DNA from: Actinacidiphila oryziradicis
GTDB lineage: Bacteria > Actinomycetota > Actinomycetes > Streptomycetales > Streptomycetaceae
DNA length: 64,000 nucleotides
Direction: 5' to 3'
Assembly (NCBI RefSeq): GCF_005047355.1
Contig: NZ_SUMC01000028.1
Location: 62,001-126,000 of the forward strand
Shown: positions 8,370 through 17,172 of the stretch, one piece after another
How positions within the stretch are numbered: the stretch's first letter is position 1
Layout of the letters: each line of letters starts with the position of its first letter
Notes under the pieces: model-generated
What the model was told of the DNA's origin: nothing
Databases searched by the model: none
Seen by the model: the letters and a program-made list of their open reading frames with translations, nothing else
Program-made: the position numbers and the translations under genes

Positions 8370-9560
8370 TCAGCCGGAGTCGCGGTAGCGGAGCAGAAGC
8401 ATGGCCGCGTCGTCGTGCAGGGGCCCTTGCGTATGGTGCTCCAGGTCCTGGCGGACAGCTTCCAGGGCGGTGTCCGGGTCGGGGTCCTTGAGGAGGAAGG
8501 CCCGCTCGTCGAGCGGGTAGAAGCGGCCCCGGGGGTCCCGGGCTTCGGTCACCCCGTCGGTGTACAGGAGCATCTGGTCGCCGGGAGCGAACGGCACCTG
8601 GAACGGAACCGGCCCTTTCGGGCCGATGTCGGCGAGCCCGAGGGGTGGTGCGGGCTGGGGCGGTTCCGCGAAGGTCTGCGTGCCGTCTGCGCGGAGGACG
8701 AGCGGATCGGGGTGGCCGTAGTTGAGAAGGGTGACGGTGTGGTTGTCATTGACTTCGACCAGGACAGCGGTGACGAATTCCTCGCCGGTCAGGCGGCGGT
8801 TCAGGGCCCGTTCGAGGCGGGCGCTGACCGATGCGAGATCGGGTTCGTCATGGGCGGCCTCCCGGAAAGCACCCAGTACGATCGCCGCGGTCTCGACCGC
8901 CTCCAGGCCCTTGCCCTGCACATCGCCGACGATCACCCGGACCCCGCCGGGTGAGGTGACCACCTCGTACAGATCGCCGCCGATACGGGCCTCGGCCGCG
9001 GCGGAGGTGTACGAGACCGCTATCCGCAGATCCCCGGCTCTGCGCGGCACCGGGCGCAGCAGCACCCGCTGGGCGACCTCGGCGATGGAGCGGACGGTGG
9101 CGAGTTCGGCCTCGCGCCGTTGGCGTCCGGCGGTCGCGGCGAGGCCGGCGATGGCGACGCCGGCAACGGAGACGACGGCGGTGTAGCCGTGCAGGGCGTG
9201 GAACTGGCCGTCATAGAGGCGGAGCACGACACAGAGGGCGACGGCCAGCAGCCCGATCGCCGCGGAGCGGCGCAGGCCGCCGACCAGGCTGGCGAAGGCG
9301 GGCCCCAAAGACAGCAGGGGAAGGAATCCAGCGCCCGGACCTGCTACGAGATCCACCGCGGTGACGACGGCCATGACGGCGTACGGCAGGGTCGACAGCA
9401 GTCTGAGGCTCCTCCGGTGCTGCTCGACCAAGACGGACTCCGGCTCTGCTGGGGATAGTTGACAGCTGTTCGTCCCACTGTCGCAGTGGGTGAGGGGTGG
9501 AGGACAGATGGCGGTCGTTACGTTTACGTTGCGTGACCAGTATCGCCCCTGATGCCGCAT
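8370..9560 (-). CDS. membrane-anchored PP2C/SpoIIE-type serine phosphatase
   Basis: The N-terminal third has four to five hydrophobic segments (LLSTLPYAVMAVVTAVDLVAG onward). A cytoplasmic PPM/SpoIIE domain follows, with the metal-binding motifs RIGGDLYE, VIVGDVQGKG, LLLYTDGVTEARD and the terminal DDAAMLLLRY. Such enzymes dephosphorylate anti-sigma-factor antagonists in partner-switching stress circuits. No anti-sigma or antagonist gene adjoins it, so its partner must be elsewhere. The start is uncertain: the ATG at 9560 gives 396 residues, but a TTG near 9428 just before the first membrane helix is also possible. The phosphatase assignment is firm; the target is unknown. Confidence 0.85.
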   Translation of the reverse strand: MRHQGRYWSRNVNVTTAICPPPLTHCDSGTNSCQLSPAEPESVLVEQHRRSLRLLSTLPYAVMAVVTAVDLVAGPGAGFLPLLSLGPAFASLVGGLRRSAAIGLLAVALCVVLRLYDGQFHALHGYTAVVSVAGVAIAGLAATAGRQRREAELATVRSIAEVAQRVLLRPVPRRAGDLRIAVSYTSAAAEARIGGDLYEVVTSPGGVRVIVGDVQGKGLEAVETAAIVLGAFREAAHDEPDLASVSARLERALNRRLTGEEFVTAVLVEVNDNHTVTLLNYGHPDPLVLRADGTQTFAEPPQPAPPLGLADIGPKGPVPFQVPFAPGDQMLLYTDGVTEARDPRGRFYPLDERAFLLKDPDPDTALEAVRQDLEHHTQGPLHDDAAMLLLRYRDSG

Positions 9561-9703
9561 CAAAGTCTCTTGGGGGGCGTCTATGGAGCGGGTAAGGCAT
9601 CTGGCGGAGCCGATACCGATCGTAACCAATGCCGGAAAGCCGGAGTGCCCGTTGCCGCAGCGGGCACAAGCCCAGCAGGAGTTCCAGTCCAGGGAGGGCA
9701 GCT

Positions 9704-9967
9704 GTGGAGATAGCGGGTGTCATCAGCGCCATCGTGATCGGCCTCATCATCGGCGTGCTGGGACGGCTCGTGGTACCGGGCCGTCAGCACATCGGCGTGA
9801 TCTGGACGATCCTGATCGGCATCGTGGCGGCGCTGGTCGGGGCGGCCATCGCCCACAAACTCGGGGTGGCGGACACCAAGGGCATCGACTGGATCGAATG
9901 GCTCATCCAGATCGGCCTGGCCGCCGTCGGCATCGCCGCACTCGACCGGTCAAGGGCTCGCCGCTGA
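9704..9967 (+). CDS. GlsB/YeaQ/YmgE-family small membrane protein
   Basis: This 87-residue, three-helix membrane protein opens with MEIAGVISAIVIGLIIGVLGRLVVPG, then IWTILIGIVAALVGAAIA and a final helix, matching the transglycosylase-associated (GlsB/YeaQ/YmgE) stress family in length and motifs. The GTG start is fixed by AGGGAGGG at 9691-9698. It is divergent from the phosphatase and convergent with the following flippase-like gene. The family is linked to general stress and envelope stress, and its biochemical role is not known. Confidence 0.88.
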   Translation: MEIAGVISAIVIGLIIGVLGRLVVPGRQHIGVIWTILIGIVAALVGAAIAHKLGVADTKGIDWIEWLIQIGLAAVGIAALDRSRARR

Positions 9968-10001
9968 CCGGCCGCCCGCTCCGGGCCGTAACGCCCGGCC
10001 T

Positions 10002-10958
10002 TCAGACCACCTTGCGGCGCACCAGGACGCCGAGCACCAGTGCCGCCGGGAGCAGCGGCAGCCAGACTGTGACGATCCGGTAGCCGAGGACCGCTGAGGT
10101 GGCGACGGCGACCGGGGCTCCGGCGGTGACGAGGGCGACGACCAGCGCCGCGTCGACGGATCCGATGCCGCCGGGGGTCGGCACGGCGGCGGCCACGCAC
10201 GTGGCGGCGAGATAGGCGATCGCGACGTGCACCACGGGTACGGGCACGTCGAGGGCGAGGGCGACCGCGACCAGCCCGGCGGCCTGCAGGGCGGGGAAGG
10301 CCAGCGAGCCGCCCCACAGGGCCAGCGCGCGGGCGGGCATGGCGTGCAGGGAGCGCGCGTCGGTCAGCGCGGTGTCCAGGAAGGCGCGGACGATCCTGCG
10401 GAGCGGACGTACGGCGGTCACCGCGAGCAGCACCGAGCAGACCAGCCCTGCCGCCACCGAGGCGAGCAGCAGGCCGGTCCCGTTCGGGATGAGGGCGTCC
10501 AGCCGCAGTGCGTCGGGGAAGGCAGCCAGCAGTACGAGCAGGAGCACGACCCTCCCCGCGGACTCCGCCAGCGAGTACAGCGCCAGGGCGGCCGAGGACC
10601 GGGCCAGCGGGATCCCGCAGCCCCGGAGGAAGCGCAGATTGACCGCACCCGCGCCGAGTCCCGCAGGGAGTAGGTGGTTGGCGGCGCTCGCGGCGAGCTG
10701 GGTGGCGAGCAGCCGTCCGGCGGGGAGCGGTTCGAGGACCGCTCCCTGGCGCGTACAGGACACCGCGACCCAGCCCAGACCGGTGACCGTCACCGCCGCC
10801 AGCAGCCAGTAGTGGTTGGCGCCGAGGAGATCACGGCCGCCCGAGGCGAAGACCGGCCAGTTCCGGACCACCCAGACGCCGACCGCGGTGATCGGCACGA
10901 GGCAGACGATCCCGCGCAGCGGCAACCGCCGTGGAAGGGATGTGCGGGCTATGGCCAT
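10002..10958 (-). CDS. lysylphosphatidylglycerol synthase TM-region (UPF0104/YbhN) family protein
   Basis: This 318-residue polytopic membrane protein has about eight helices and contains the family segment AASAANHLLPAGLGAGAVNLRFL. It corresponds to the flippase half of MprF without the aminoacyl-transferase half, so it probably moves a lipid or lipid-linked sugar across the membrane. It is read in the same direction as, and 94 bp after, two polyprenol-dependent mannosyltransferases. This suggests a role in a mannosylated-lipid or mannan pathway, but that is inference. Confidence 0.85.
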   Translation of the reverse strand: MAIARTSLPRRLPLRGIVCLVPITAVGVWVVRNWPVFASGGRDLLGANHYWLLAAVTVTGLGWVAVSCTRQGAVLEPLPAGRLLATQLAASAANHLLPAGLGAGAVNLRFLRGCGIPLARSSAALALYSLAESAGRVVLLLVLLAAFPDALRLDALIPNGTGLLLASVAAGLVCSVLLAVTAVRPLRRIVRAFLDTALTDARSLHAMPARALALWGGSLAFPALQAAGLVAVALALDVPVPVVHVAIAYLAATCVAAAVPTPGGIGSVDAALVVALVTAGAPVAVATSAVLGYRIVTVWLPLLPAALVLGVLVRRKVV

Positions 10959-11052
10959 CGGTCTCCGTCGTCCGTGCTTCTCACGTTTTCGCGCACCTGG
11001 CGGGAGGCGTTCCCGGGGTCAGCTTTCCCAGCGTGCGCGACGTCCCGGCGTC

Positions 11053-12285
11053 CTACGGCCGACGATCGGCGGGCCGGGCGGTGGCCTGGAGGTGCGCGGC
11101 GCGATCCGGTGCGGGGAGTCGCGGCCAGAGCGCCAGCAGCCCCAGACAGATCCATACGTACGCGCTGCCGCCGAGGAAGCCGTCCACGCCGGACGCGTCC
11201 TCGCGCCACAGCCACACGACACTGCTGCACAGCACCACATACAGGACAGCGGCGGCCGCACGACGGCCCGCCGCGGCGAGCCACACGACGGCAGGCAGGG
11301 CCCACACGAGGTGGTGCACCCATGTCACCGGGCTGACGAGGCACCCCGCGAGGCCTGTCAGTGCCAGTCCGGCCGCGTCGTCACCCGCCGCTGCCGCCTG
11401 GCGCACGCGGTACCCCCAGAGGGCGAGCACCGCGAGGACGGCCAGTGCCCAGGCCGGGCGGCCCGCGTCCAGGCGGGCCAGCGTGCCCTGCAGCGACTGG
11501 TTGGACACATAGTCCAGGGTGCCGACCCGGTCGGTGTTCCACAGGGCCTGTGTCCAGAACACCCAGGACTCGTGAGGCGCCGCCGCCACGCCGATCAATG
11601 TCGCGGCCGCGGCCGTGCCGGCGGCGACTGCGGCGGCCCTGCGCCGGCCAGTGAGCAGCAGGTACCCGATGAAGATCCCCGGCGTGAGTTTGACCGCCGT
11701 CGCCAGGCCGATGCCGACGCCCGCGAACCGGCCGCGCCCCCGGTCGGCGTACACCAAGGCCATCAGCGCCAGGTTCACCTGCCCGAGGCTGAAGGTGTCC
11801 CGGACCGGCTCCAGCATCACGAACAGACACCCCGCGACCACCCACGCGCCGGGCCCGCGCAGCAGTCCTCCCAGCAGGCGGCGCAACAGCACCGCCGACG
11901 CGGCGGCGTTGAGCACCACGCTGCCCATGACGGCGGCGGTGCGGCCGAGCACCAGCATCGGCAGCATGCAGACGGCGGCGAAGGGCGGGTAGGTGAAGCC
12001 GTAGCCGGTCCCGGGCCGGACGTAGTCGTAGATCCCGCCACCGTGCCGGATCCAGGTATCGACGGCCCCGTAATAGACGTAAACGTCGAACCAGTCCCGG
12101 TACTGCGGCACCGTGGCCATGAACACCGCGGTTCCGACGGCCACCGCGGTCACCGCGACAACGGCCGGCATACGGGACACCCGGCGTCGCCAGCGTGCCA
12201 GGCCGCCGCCGGGCAAGCCTGCGGAGCGGACGGGGCGGTCGGGCCGGACGGGGCGGGCAGTACGGTCCGGGGCCGGCCGGGTCAT
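11053..12285 (-). CDS. GT87/DUF2029 polyprenol-phosphomannose-dependent mannosyltransferase
   Basis: This 410-residue GT-C fold membrane enzyme opens with a Pro/Arg-rich cytoplasmic tail (about 1-38), then about ten helices. The first extracytoplasmic loop has YRDWFDVYVYYGAVDTW, which carries the acidic and aromatic residues typical of the family, and SLGQVNLALMALVYAD and SPVTWVHHLVW are further family segments. It should add mannose from polyprenol-phosphate mannose to a lipoglycan outside the membrane. The ATG at 12285 overlaps the stop of the upstream MptB-like gene as ATGA, so the pair is translationally coupled. A much longer frame runs upstream on the same strand, but it is shadow coding opposite the true frame of the MptB-like gene. 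Confidence 0.87.
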   Translation of the reverse strand: MTRPAPDRTARPVRPDRPVRSAGLPGGGLARWRRRVSRMPAVVAVTAVAVGTAVFMATVPQYRDWFDVYVYYGAVDTWIRHGGGIYDYVRPGTGYGFTYPPFAAVCMLPMLVLGRTAAVMGSVVLNAAASAVLLRRLLGGLLRGPGAWVVAGCLFVMLEPVRDTFSLGQVNLALMALVYADRGRGRFAGVGIGLATAVKLTPGIFIGYLLLTGRRRAAAVAAGTAAAATLIGVAAAPHESWVFWTQALWNTDRVGTLDYVSNQSLQGTLARLDAGRPAWALAVLAVLALWGYRVRQAAAAGDDAAGLALTGLAGCLVSPVTWVHHLVWALPAVVWLAAAGRRAAAAVLYVVLCSSVVWLWREDASGVDGFLGGSAYVWICLGLLALWPRLPAPDRAAHLQATARPADRRP

Positions 12286-13643
12286 GGCAGGGCCTCCGTC
12301 GTCCTCGCCCGTAGCCGGGACGCCGTCCGCCAGGCCAGCAGCGCCAGCGCCGCCAGGCCGCCTCCGCACACCGCGAGGGTCAGCTGCCGCGCGTCCGGCT
12401 CGAAGCCGTCCGGCAGGACGGCGAGGGCCAGAACGCAGCTGCCGACGGCGGCCCAGCGGCGCGTCCGCCCGTTCGGCGCGGCCACCGCCAGCGGGAAGAG
12501 AGCCCAGAGCGCGTACCAGGGGCGGATCGCGGGGCCGAGGAGTGCGACGGCGGCGAGACTGAGCCCGAGGGCGTACACGGGACCGAGACGGTGGCGGCGG
12601 CGCCACACAAGGAGCACGATCACGGCGGTGGCGGCGGCTCCGAGGAGATGCCAGGCGGGTCCGTCGCCGGTGAGGCGGCCAAGGACACTGGTCAGGGCCC
12701 AGTTGTGGGCGGAGACGGGCGTGCCGAGGGCGCTGATCCAGCCGTAACCGGTGCCCGCGGCGGCGGTGGCGGCCACCGTGGTCACCGCCGCGACCGCGAG
12801 GGTGGCCAGCCCGGCCCGGACCAGCCGGGCACGTCCGCGCAGCCGGTAAGACCAGATCGACGCGACGGCCAGCAGCCCCAGCGCGGCCGGCACCTTCACC
12901 AGCGCGGCCAGCGTGACCAGCGCCGCGGCCCCCAGCGGCCACCCGGCGGCCGCCGCGGCCAGCCCCGCGCCGAGCAGCCCCAGCATCACCGCGTCGTTGT
13001 GCGCGCCCGCGACGAGATGCAACAAAAGCAGCGGGTTGAGCGCCCCCAGCCAGAGCGCGGTCGGCAGATCGGTGCCGCCGCGCCGGGCCAGCGCCGGCAG
13101 GATGGCGATCATCAGGCCGACACCGGCCAGCGCCACCAGCCGCATGCCGGTGACCCCCAGCGGCGCCGCCGCCCTGGCGACAGCGAGGAAGACCGGACCA
13201 TAGGGCGTCGGCGTGTGCTGCCAGACCTGCGGCACCTCGGCCGCGAGCCGGCCGCCGAGCCGGTCGGCGCCGTACGCGTATACGTCCATGTGCGCGCCGG
13301 CCATCGTGCCTTGCACCAGATAGCTGTACACATCCCGGCTGAACAGCGGCGGCCCGAGCACCAGTGGCGCCGCCCACACCCCCAGCGTCACCAGCAGAAA
13401 CCGCGGCTCCGGCGGCTCCGGACCCCGCACCGCCCGCCCCAGCCGCCACCACGCGGCGACCAGCAGCACCAACCCGAAGTACGAGGCGACCAGCCCCAGC
13501 CACCCGTCGTCCGGCCCGGCCGCATCCCGCACCGGCAGTGCCCCCACGCTCATCCCGCCCGCCGCTATCGCCACCGAGCCCGCGAACCCGAGCAACCGGC
13601 AGCGGCGCGGATCGACAGCAGCGACAACGTCCCGTACCAACAT
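12282..13643 (-). CDS. mptB: MptB-like polyprenol-phosphomannose-dependent alpha-1,6-mannosyltransferase
   Basis: This 453-residue GT-C membrane protein carries the MptB hallmarks PPLFSRDVYSYLVQG (loop 1 with Arg-Asp), YGPVFLAVARAA, LNPLLLLHLVAGAHNDA and RPWYALWALFPLA. In mycobacteria and corynebacteria MptB builds the alpha-1,6-mannan core of lipomannan from polyprenol-phosphate mannose. Streptomyces carry homologues of less certain role. It forms an operon with the GT87 gene (ATGA overlap) and probably the flippase-like gene. The ATG at 13643 gives a normal N-terminus (MLVRDVVAAVD); the ribosome site is weak. Confidence 0.85.
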   Translation of the reverse strand: MLVRDVVAAVDPRRCRLLGFAGSVAIAAGGMSVGALPVRDAAGPDDGWLGLVASYFGLVLLVAAWWRLGRAVRGPEPPEPRFLLVTLGVWAAPLVLGPPLFSRDVYSYLVQGTMAGAHMDVYAYGADRLGGRLAAEVPQVWQHTPTPYGPVFLAVARAAAPLGVTGMRLVALAGVGLMIAILPALARRGGTDLPTALWLGALNPLLLLHLVAGAHNDAVMLGLLGAGLAAAAAGWPLGAAALVTLAALVKVPAALGLLAVASIWSYRLRGRARLVRAGLATLAVAAVTTVAATAAAGTGYGWISALGTPVSAHNWALTSVLGRLTGDGPAWHLLGAAATAVIVLLVWRRRHRLGPVYALGLSLAAVALLGPAIRPWYALWALFPLAVAAPNGRTRRWAAVGSCVLALAVLPDGFEPDARQLTLAVCGGGLAALALLAWRTASRLRARTTEALP

Positions 13644-13853
13644 GCGCGCACCGTAGTCAGGCCCCGGCCACCGGAAAACGACCACCACAAGGCCGGAAAC
13701 CCCCTGGCCGGTGAACTCGCCGTCAACAAAGCGGAACCCGGACGGTCTGTACGGGTCTGGGGCGGGGTTGTACGGACCGCGGAACGTGTCCGGGATCGGG
13801 ACGGGCCAGTTGGACAGACACCGCGGGGCTCGACAGTGGGGGGCGTGAGGCGC

Positions 13854-14634
13854 ATGGGTAACAACCAACCGAGGAAACGGGACAACGGCGACGAGCGCCC
13901 GGCCATTTGGGTCGGCTACGGCAAGCTGGTCAAGCTGTTCAGGGAACGGGCCGGGCTCACACAGCAGGGGCTGGCCGAGGCAGTGGGCTACTCGTACGAG
14001 CAGGTCGCCTCGGTCGAGCAGGGGCGAAGGCCGGCGAAGGCGGCGTTCACGGAGGCGGCTGAGCGGGTGCTGGAAACGGGCGGGGCGCTGCGGGCGGTGC
14101 AGGCGGGAGGTGGATCTGGCCCGGCTGCCTGCGTTCTTCCGCGACGTCGCCCTGTTGGAGGGGGAGGCGGTCAGCCGCTTCTCGTACGATCCGCTGCTCG
14201 TGCCCGGCTTGCTGCAGGCGGAGGAGTACGCACGAACGCTCCTGGGCGCGCACTTCCCGCCGCTCGACGAGGAGACCGTCGACGAGCGCGTCGCGGCTCG
14301 CCTCGCGCGGCAAGCTCTGCTCGTACGCAAGAACCCACCGATTGTGTTCGTCTTCATCGTCGAGGAGGCCGTGCTGCACCGGGCGGTTGGCGGCCCTGAG
14401 GTGTTGAGGAGGCAGCTGGGGAGCTGCTGGAGTGCGCGAAGATGCGGAACGTGGAGATCCAGGTGATGCCGACGGCACGGGCGGCGCACAGTGGGCTCAA
14501 CGGTCCGATGGTGCTGCTGGAGACCGTCGAACGCAGGCAGTTCGTGTACATCGAGGCGCAGGACGTAGTGAGCGTCAAATCCGACCGAGATGACGTCAGC
14601 GAGTTCTGGCTGCGGTATGGAATGCTGCGCACGC

Positions 14635-14640
<6 letters not shown>
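13854..14640 (+). pseudogene. XRE-family DUF5753 regulator, two frameshifts and lost 3' end
   Basis: The N-terminal helix-turn-helix (KLVKLFRERAGLTQQGLAEA...VEQGRRPAK) is in one frame. An extra G near 14104-14107 moves the DUF5753 body (DLARLPAFFRDVALLEGEAV...LLVPGLLQAEEYARTLLGAHF) into another. A missing base near 14419-14421 restores the first frame for the C-terminal part (MRNVEIQVMPTARAAHSGL). Similarity then stops at FWLRYGMLRT, and the following bases are the inverted end of a sugar dehydrogenase gene. XRE/DUF5753 proteins usually partner a DUF397 protein, and none is present here. The two shifts compensate and could be sequencing errors, but the missing 3' end is a real rearrangement. 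Confidence 0.85.
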
Positions 14641-15178
<538 letters not shown>

Positions 15179-15239
15179 GAGCACACCTCCGACTCATCCG
15201 TCCGGCTACGGCCTGAACGCCGCGTTACGAACCACCATC

Positions 15240-15278
15240 GTTTAGTTCGAGCAAATGACACAAGAGGACTAATTTAGT
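15240..15278. promoter_or_regulatory. candidate ROK operator between divergent genes
   Basis: GTTTAGTT at 15240-15247 and ATTTAGTTT at 15272-15280 are spaced direct copies. The second sits in the palindrome ACTAATTTAGT (15268-15278). This AT-rich island lies in the divergent ROK / Gfo-Idh intergenic region, where ROK repressors usually bind. Confidence 0.5.
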
Positions 15279-15463
15279 TTTCTTTCCGGCATAAAAACGG
15301 CGGAAACTTTGCTGTGCCATCCGGTCTCGCAGTCGGTGGGAGATACGTTTCCTCCATGGGCGGCGCGCCGAGCATGTACGCCTCATGGCACCCGGGTCCG
15401 CCTGGGCGGACGGCCCTATGAGCCGGTTGACGGGCAGAAGAAAGCGGCATTAGGGTCTTTGGA

Positions 15464-16705
15464 ATGCATAAAAGTGGTGGATATGTTGCCGGGGGGACTA
15501 CGCCGTCCCCAACGGTGCCCGTTGCGTTGCGCAGGGTCCTGGATCTCGTTGTCTCCGGCGAGGCGACCAGCCGCGCGGAGATCGCCCGGCGCAGCGGCCT
15601 CGCGCGCTCGACCGTGGGACAGCAGGTCGACCACCTCCTGCACCGCGGCATCCTGCAGGAGCTCGAAGCCAGGGAGTCGGTCCGGGGACGCCCGCCCCGG
15701 ATCCTGACGATCAGCCCCCAGGCCGGGACCATCGCGGTTGCCGATATCGACACCCTGTCGACCGAGATCGCGATCGCCGACCTCACCCACCGTGTCCTCG
15801 CCCGTGACACCGTCGACATCCCGGTCGACTCCGGACCCCAGGCGGTGCTGGACGGGGTGACCGAGCGCTTGCTCGGGCTGCTGGCGGAACACGGCCGCGA
15901 TCCGGCCCGGGTGCGGGAAGTGGTGGTCGGCCTCCCCGGGCCGGTCGATTTCCAGCAGGGCTGTGCGGTACGGCCGACGGGCATGCCCGGCTGGGACGGC
16001 TACCCCGTCGCCGAGCGTCTGCGGGAAAGCTTCCTGGCCCCGGTCGTGGTGGACAACGACGTGAACCTCATGGCGCTCGGCGAGGCCAGTCAGGACAACG
16101 TCGACACACCGCTGCTGTGCATCAAGATCGCCAGCGGTATCGGGGCCGGGATAATCACCGCCGACGGGGACGTCTACCGAGGGGCCGACGGGGCAGCCGG
16201 CGACATCGGCCACATCCGGGCGATCGGCGGCGGTGAGGTGCTGTGCAGCTGCGGCAATGTGGGCTGCGTGGGCGCGGTCGCCTCCCACCGGGCGCTCCTG
16301 CGCAGCCTCGGCATTCCGGAGGCGACGGGCGAGGACGCGCTGCATGGCGCCCACGCTCTCGCGCAGCTCGTCGCCAACAGCGACCCGCGTGCCCTGCACG
16401 CTCTGCGCCAAGCCGCAACCGAGATCGGCGAGGTGGTGGCGATGCTGGTCCACATGTTCAACCCCCGCACCCTTGTCCTTGGCGGTCCGCTGAGCGAGCT
16501 GCGCGATGACCTGCTCTCCGGGGTCCGGGCCGTGGTCTACCAGCGCGCGCTGCCGCTGGCCACCCGCAAACTCACCATCACCACCACCCAGCTCGGCACG
16601 AGCGCCGGGATCCATGGCGGTATCGCCCTCGCCACCAGGGACATCTTCAGCACGCCGGGCCTGGCGCGGCTGCTGGCCGCAGAACGCGGGCAAGGCGGAG
16701 CCTGA
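15464..16705 (+). CDS. ROK-family transcriptional repressor (NagC/XylR type)
   Basis: This 413-residue protein has an N-terminal winged helix (about 20-75: RAEIARRSGLARSTVGQQVDHLL) fused to a sugar-kinase-like ROK domain. The ROK zinc motif is present as GDIGHIRAIGGGEVLCSCGNVGC (about residues 246-268), and the phosphate and sugar segments VVGLPGPVD and VVVDNDVNLMALGE are clear. These proteins repress sugar-use genes and release DNA on binding a sugar or sugar phosphate. It is divergent from a truncated sugar dehydrogenase gene, with an AT-rich palindrome between them. The ATG at 15464 was chosen because it starts just before the DNA-binding domain. Confidence 0.92.
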   Translation: MHKSGGYVAGGTTPSPTVPVALRRVLDLVVSGEATSRAEIARRSGLARSTVGQQVDHLLHRGILQELEARESVRGRPPRILTISPQAGTIAVADIDTLSTEIAIADLTHRVLARDTVDIPVDSGPQAVLDGVTERLLGLLAEHGRDPARVREVVVGLPGPVDFQQGCAVRPTGMPGWDGYPVAERLRESFLAPVVVDNDVNLMALGEASQDNVDTPLLCIKIASGIGAGIITADGDVYRGADGAAGDIGHIRAIGGGEVLCSCGNVGCVGAVASHRALLRSLGIPEATGEDALHGAHALAQLVANSDPRALHALRQAATEIGEVVAMLVHMFNPRTLVLGGPLSELRDDLLSGVRAVVYQRALPLATRKLTITTTQLGTSAGIHGGIALATRDIFSTPGLARLLAAERGQGGA

Positions 16706-17172
16706 TCCAAACAGTGACAGGCCATTAGCCGAGCTCAGTGCAATCCGGTATATGCAATTCTCGCCGAGCCGGCCGATCGCGCAACGACAACGCGGCGATC
16801 CACCGCAGAGTCCGGTTAGCTTTACTTGCGCGAGATGTCAAGCTGCGTAAATTGGTGACCGTTGTGCGCACCCAGCCCAGCTCGTTCTGAATGGGAGATC
16901 CTCGTGACGACTCATCACTCGAATCCCTGATGCGTTCGCACCAAGGACCGCGCCGTCGAGACCTGCTGCCGCGCCAAGGCGATCGAGTTCGAGTGGCATC
17001 CAGACGACGGACGGTGGAGACTAGGGGCAGAACGGCAAACGGTTCTATGACCAGATAAGAGCTCACGACCTCGTGGCTTCCGGATTACCCGCACCGGTCA
17101 TCCCCGGAGCGGGAGGGCACCGGGTGCCGGCCGCACTGGCCGATGGTGTCGAAATTTCCCCAAGGAGCTCGC
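16706..17172. other. intergenic region upstream of the Dap/NRPS locus
   Basis: No intact gene is seen. The middle part holds a dioxygenase gene remnant, annotated separately. The last 20 bases carry the AAGGAG ribosome site of the carrier/Pls-like gene. The region should contain the promoter of the biosynthetic operon, but I cannot pick one out with confidence. Confidence 0.6.
16930..17010 (+). pseudogene. remnant of a second SyrP/TauD-like dioxygenase gene
   Basis: Bases 16952-17006 match 23630-23684 inside the intact dioxygenase gene at 49 of 55 positions, ungapped. The encoded segment AVETCCRAKAIEFEWHPD parallels AVESYCRANAIEFEWQPD. Just upstream, GATGCGTTCGCACCAAG resembles GAGGCGTTCGGCACCGAG with one base missing. 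No start, active-site motifs or remaining body can be found, so this is a decayed fragment of a paralogue. Confidence 0.75.

Noticed and set aside
12286..13503. N-terminal extension of the GT87 frame
   Set aside because: It is Arg/Gly/Ala-rich and overlaps the true MptB-like gene in another frame. The ATGA overlap at 12282-12285 gives the correct start.
12591..13850. Plus-strand frame continuous with the XRE helix-turn-helix
   Set aside because: This part is antisense to MptB and not protein-like. Only the segment from 13854 is supported.
15274..15463. Minus-strand frame upstream of the ROK gene ending CRKEN
   Set aside because: It has no start, domain or ribosome site, and the region is better explained as promoter DNA.
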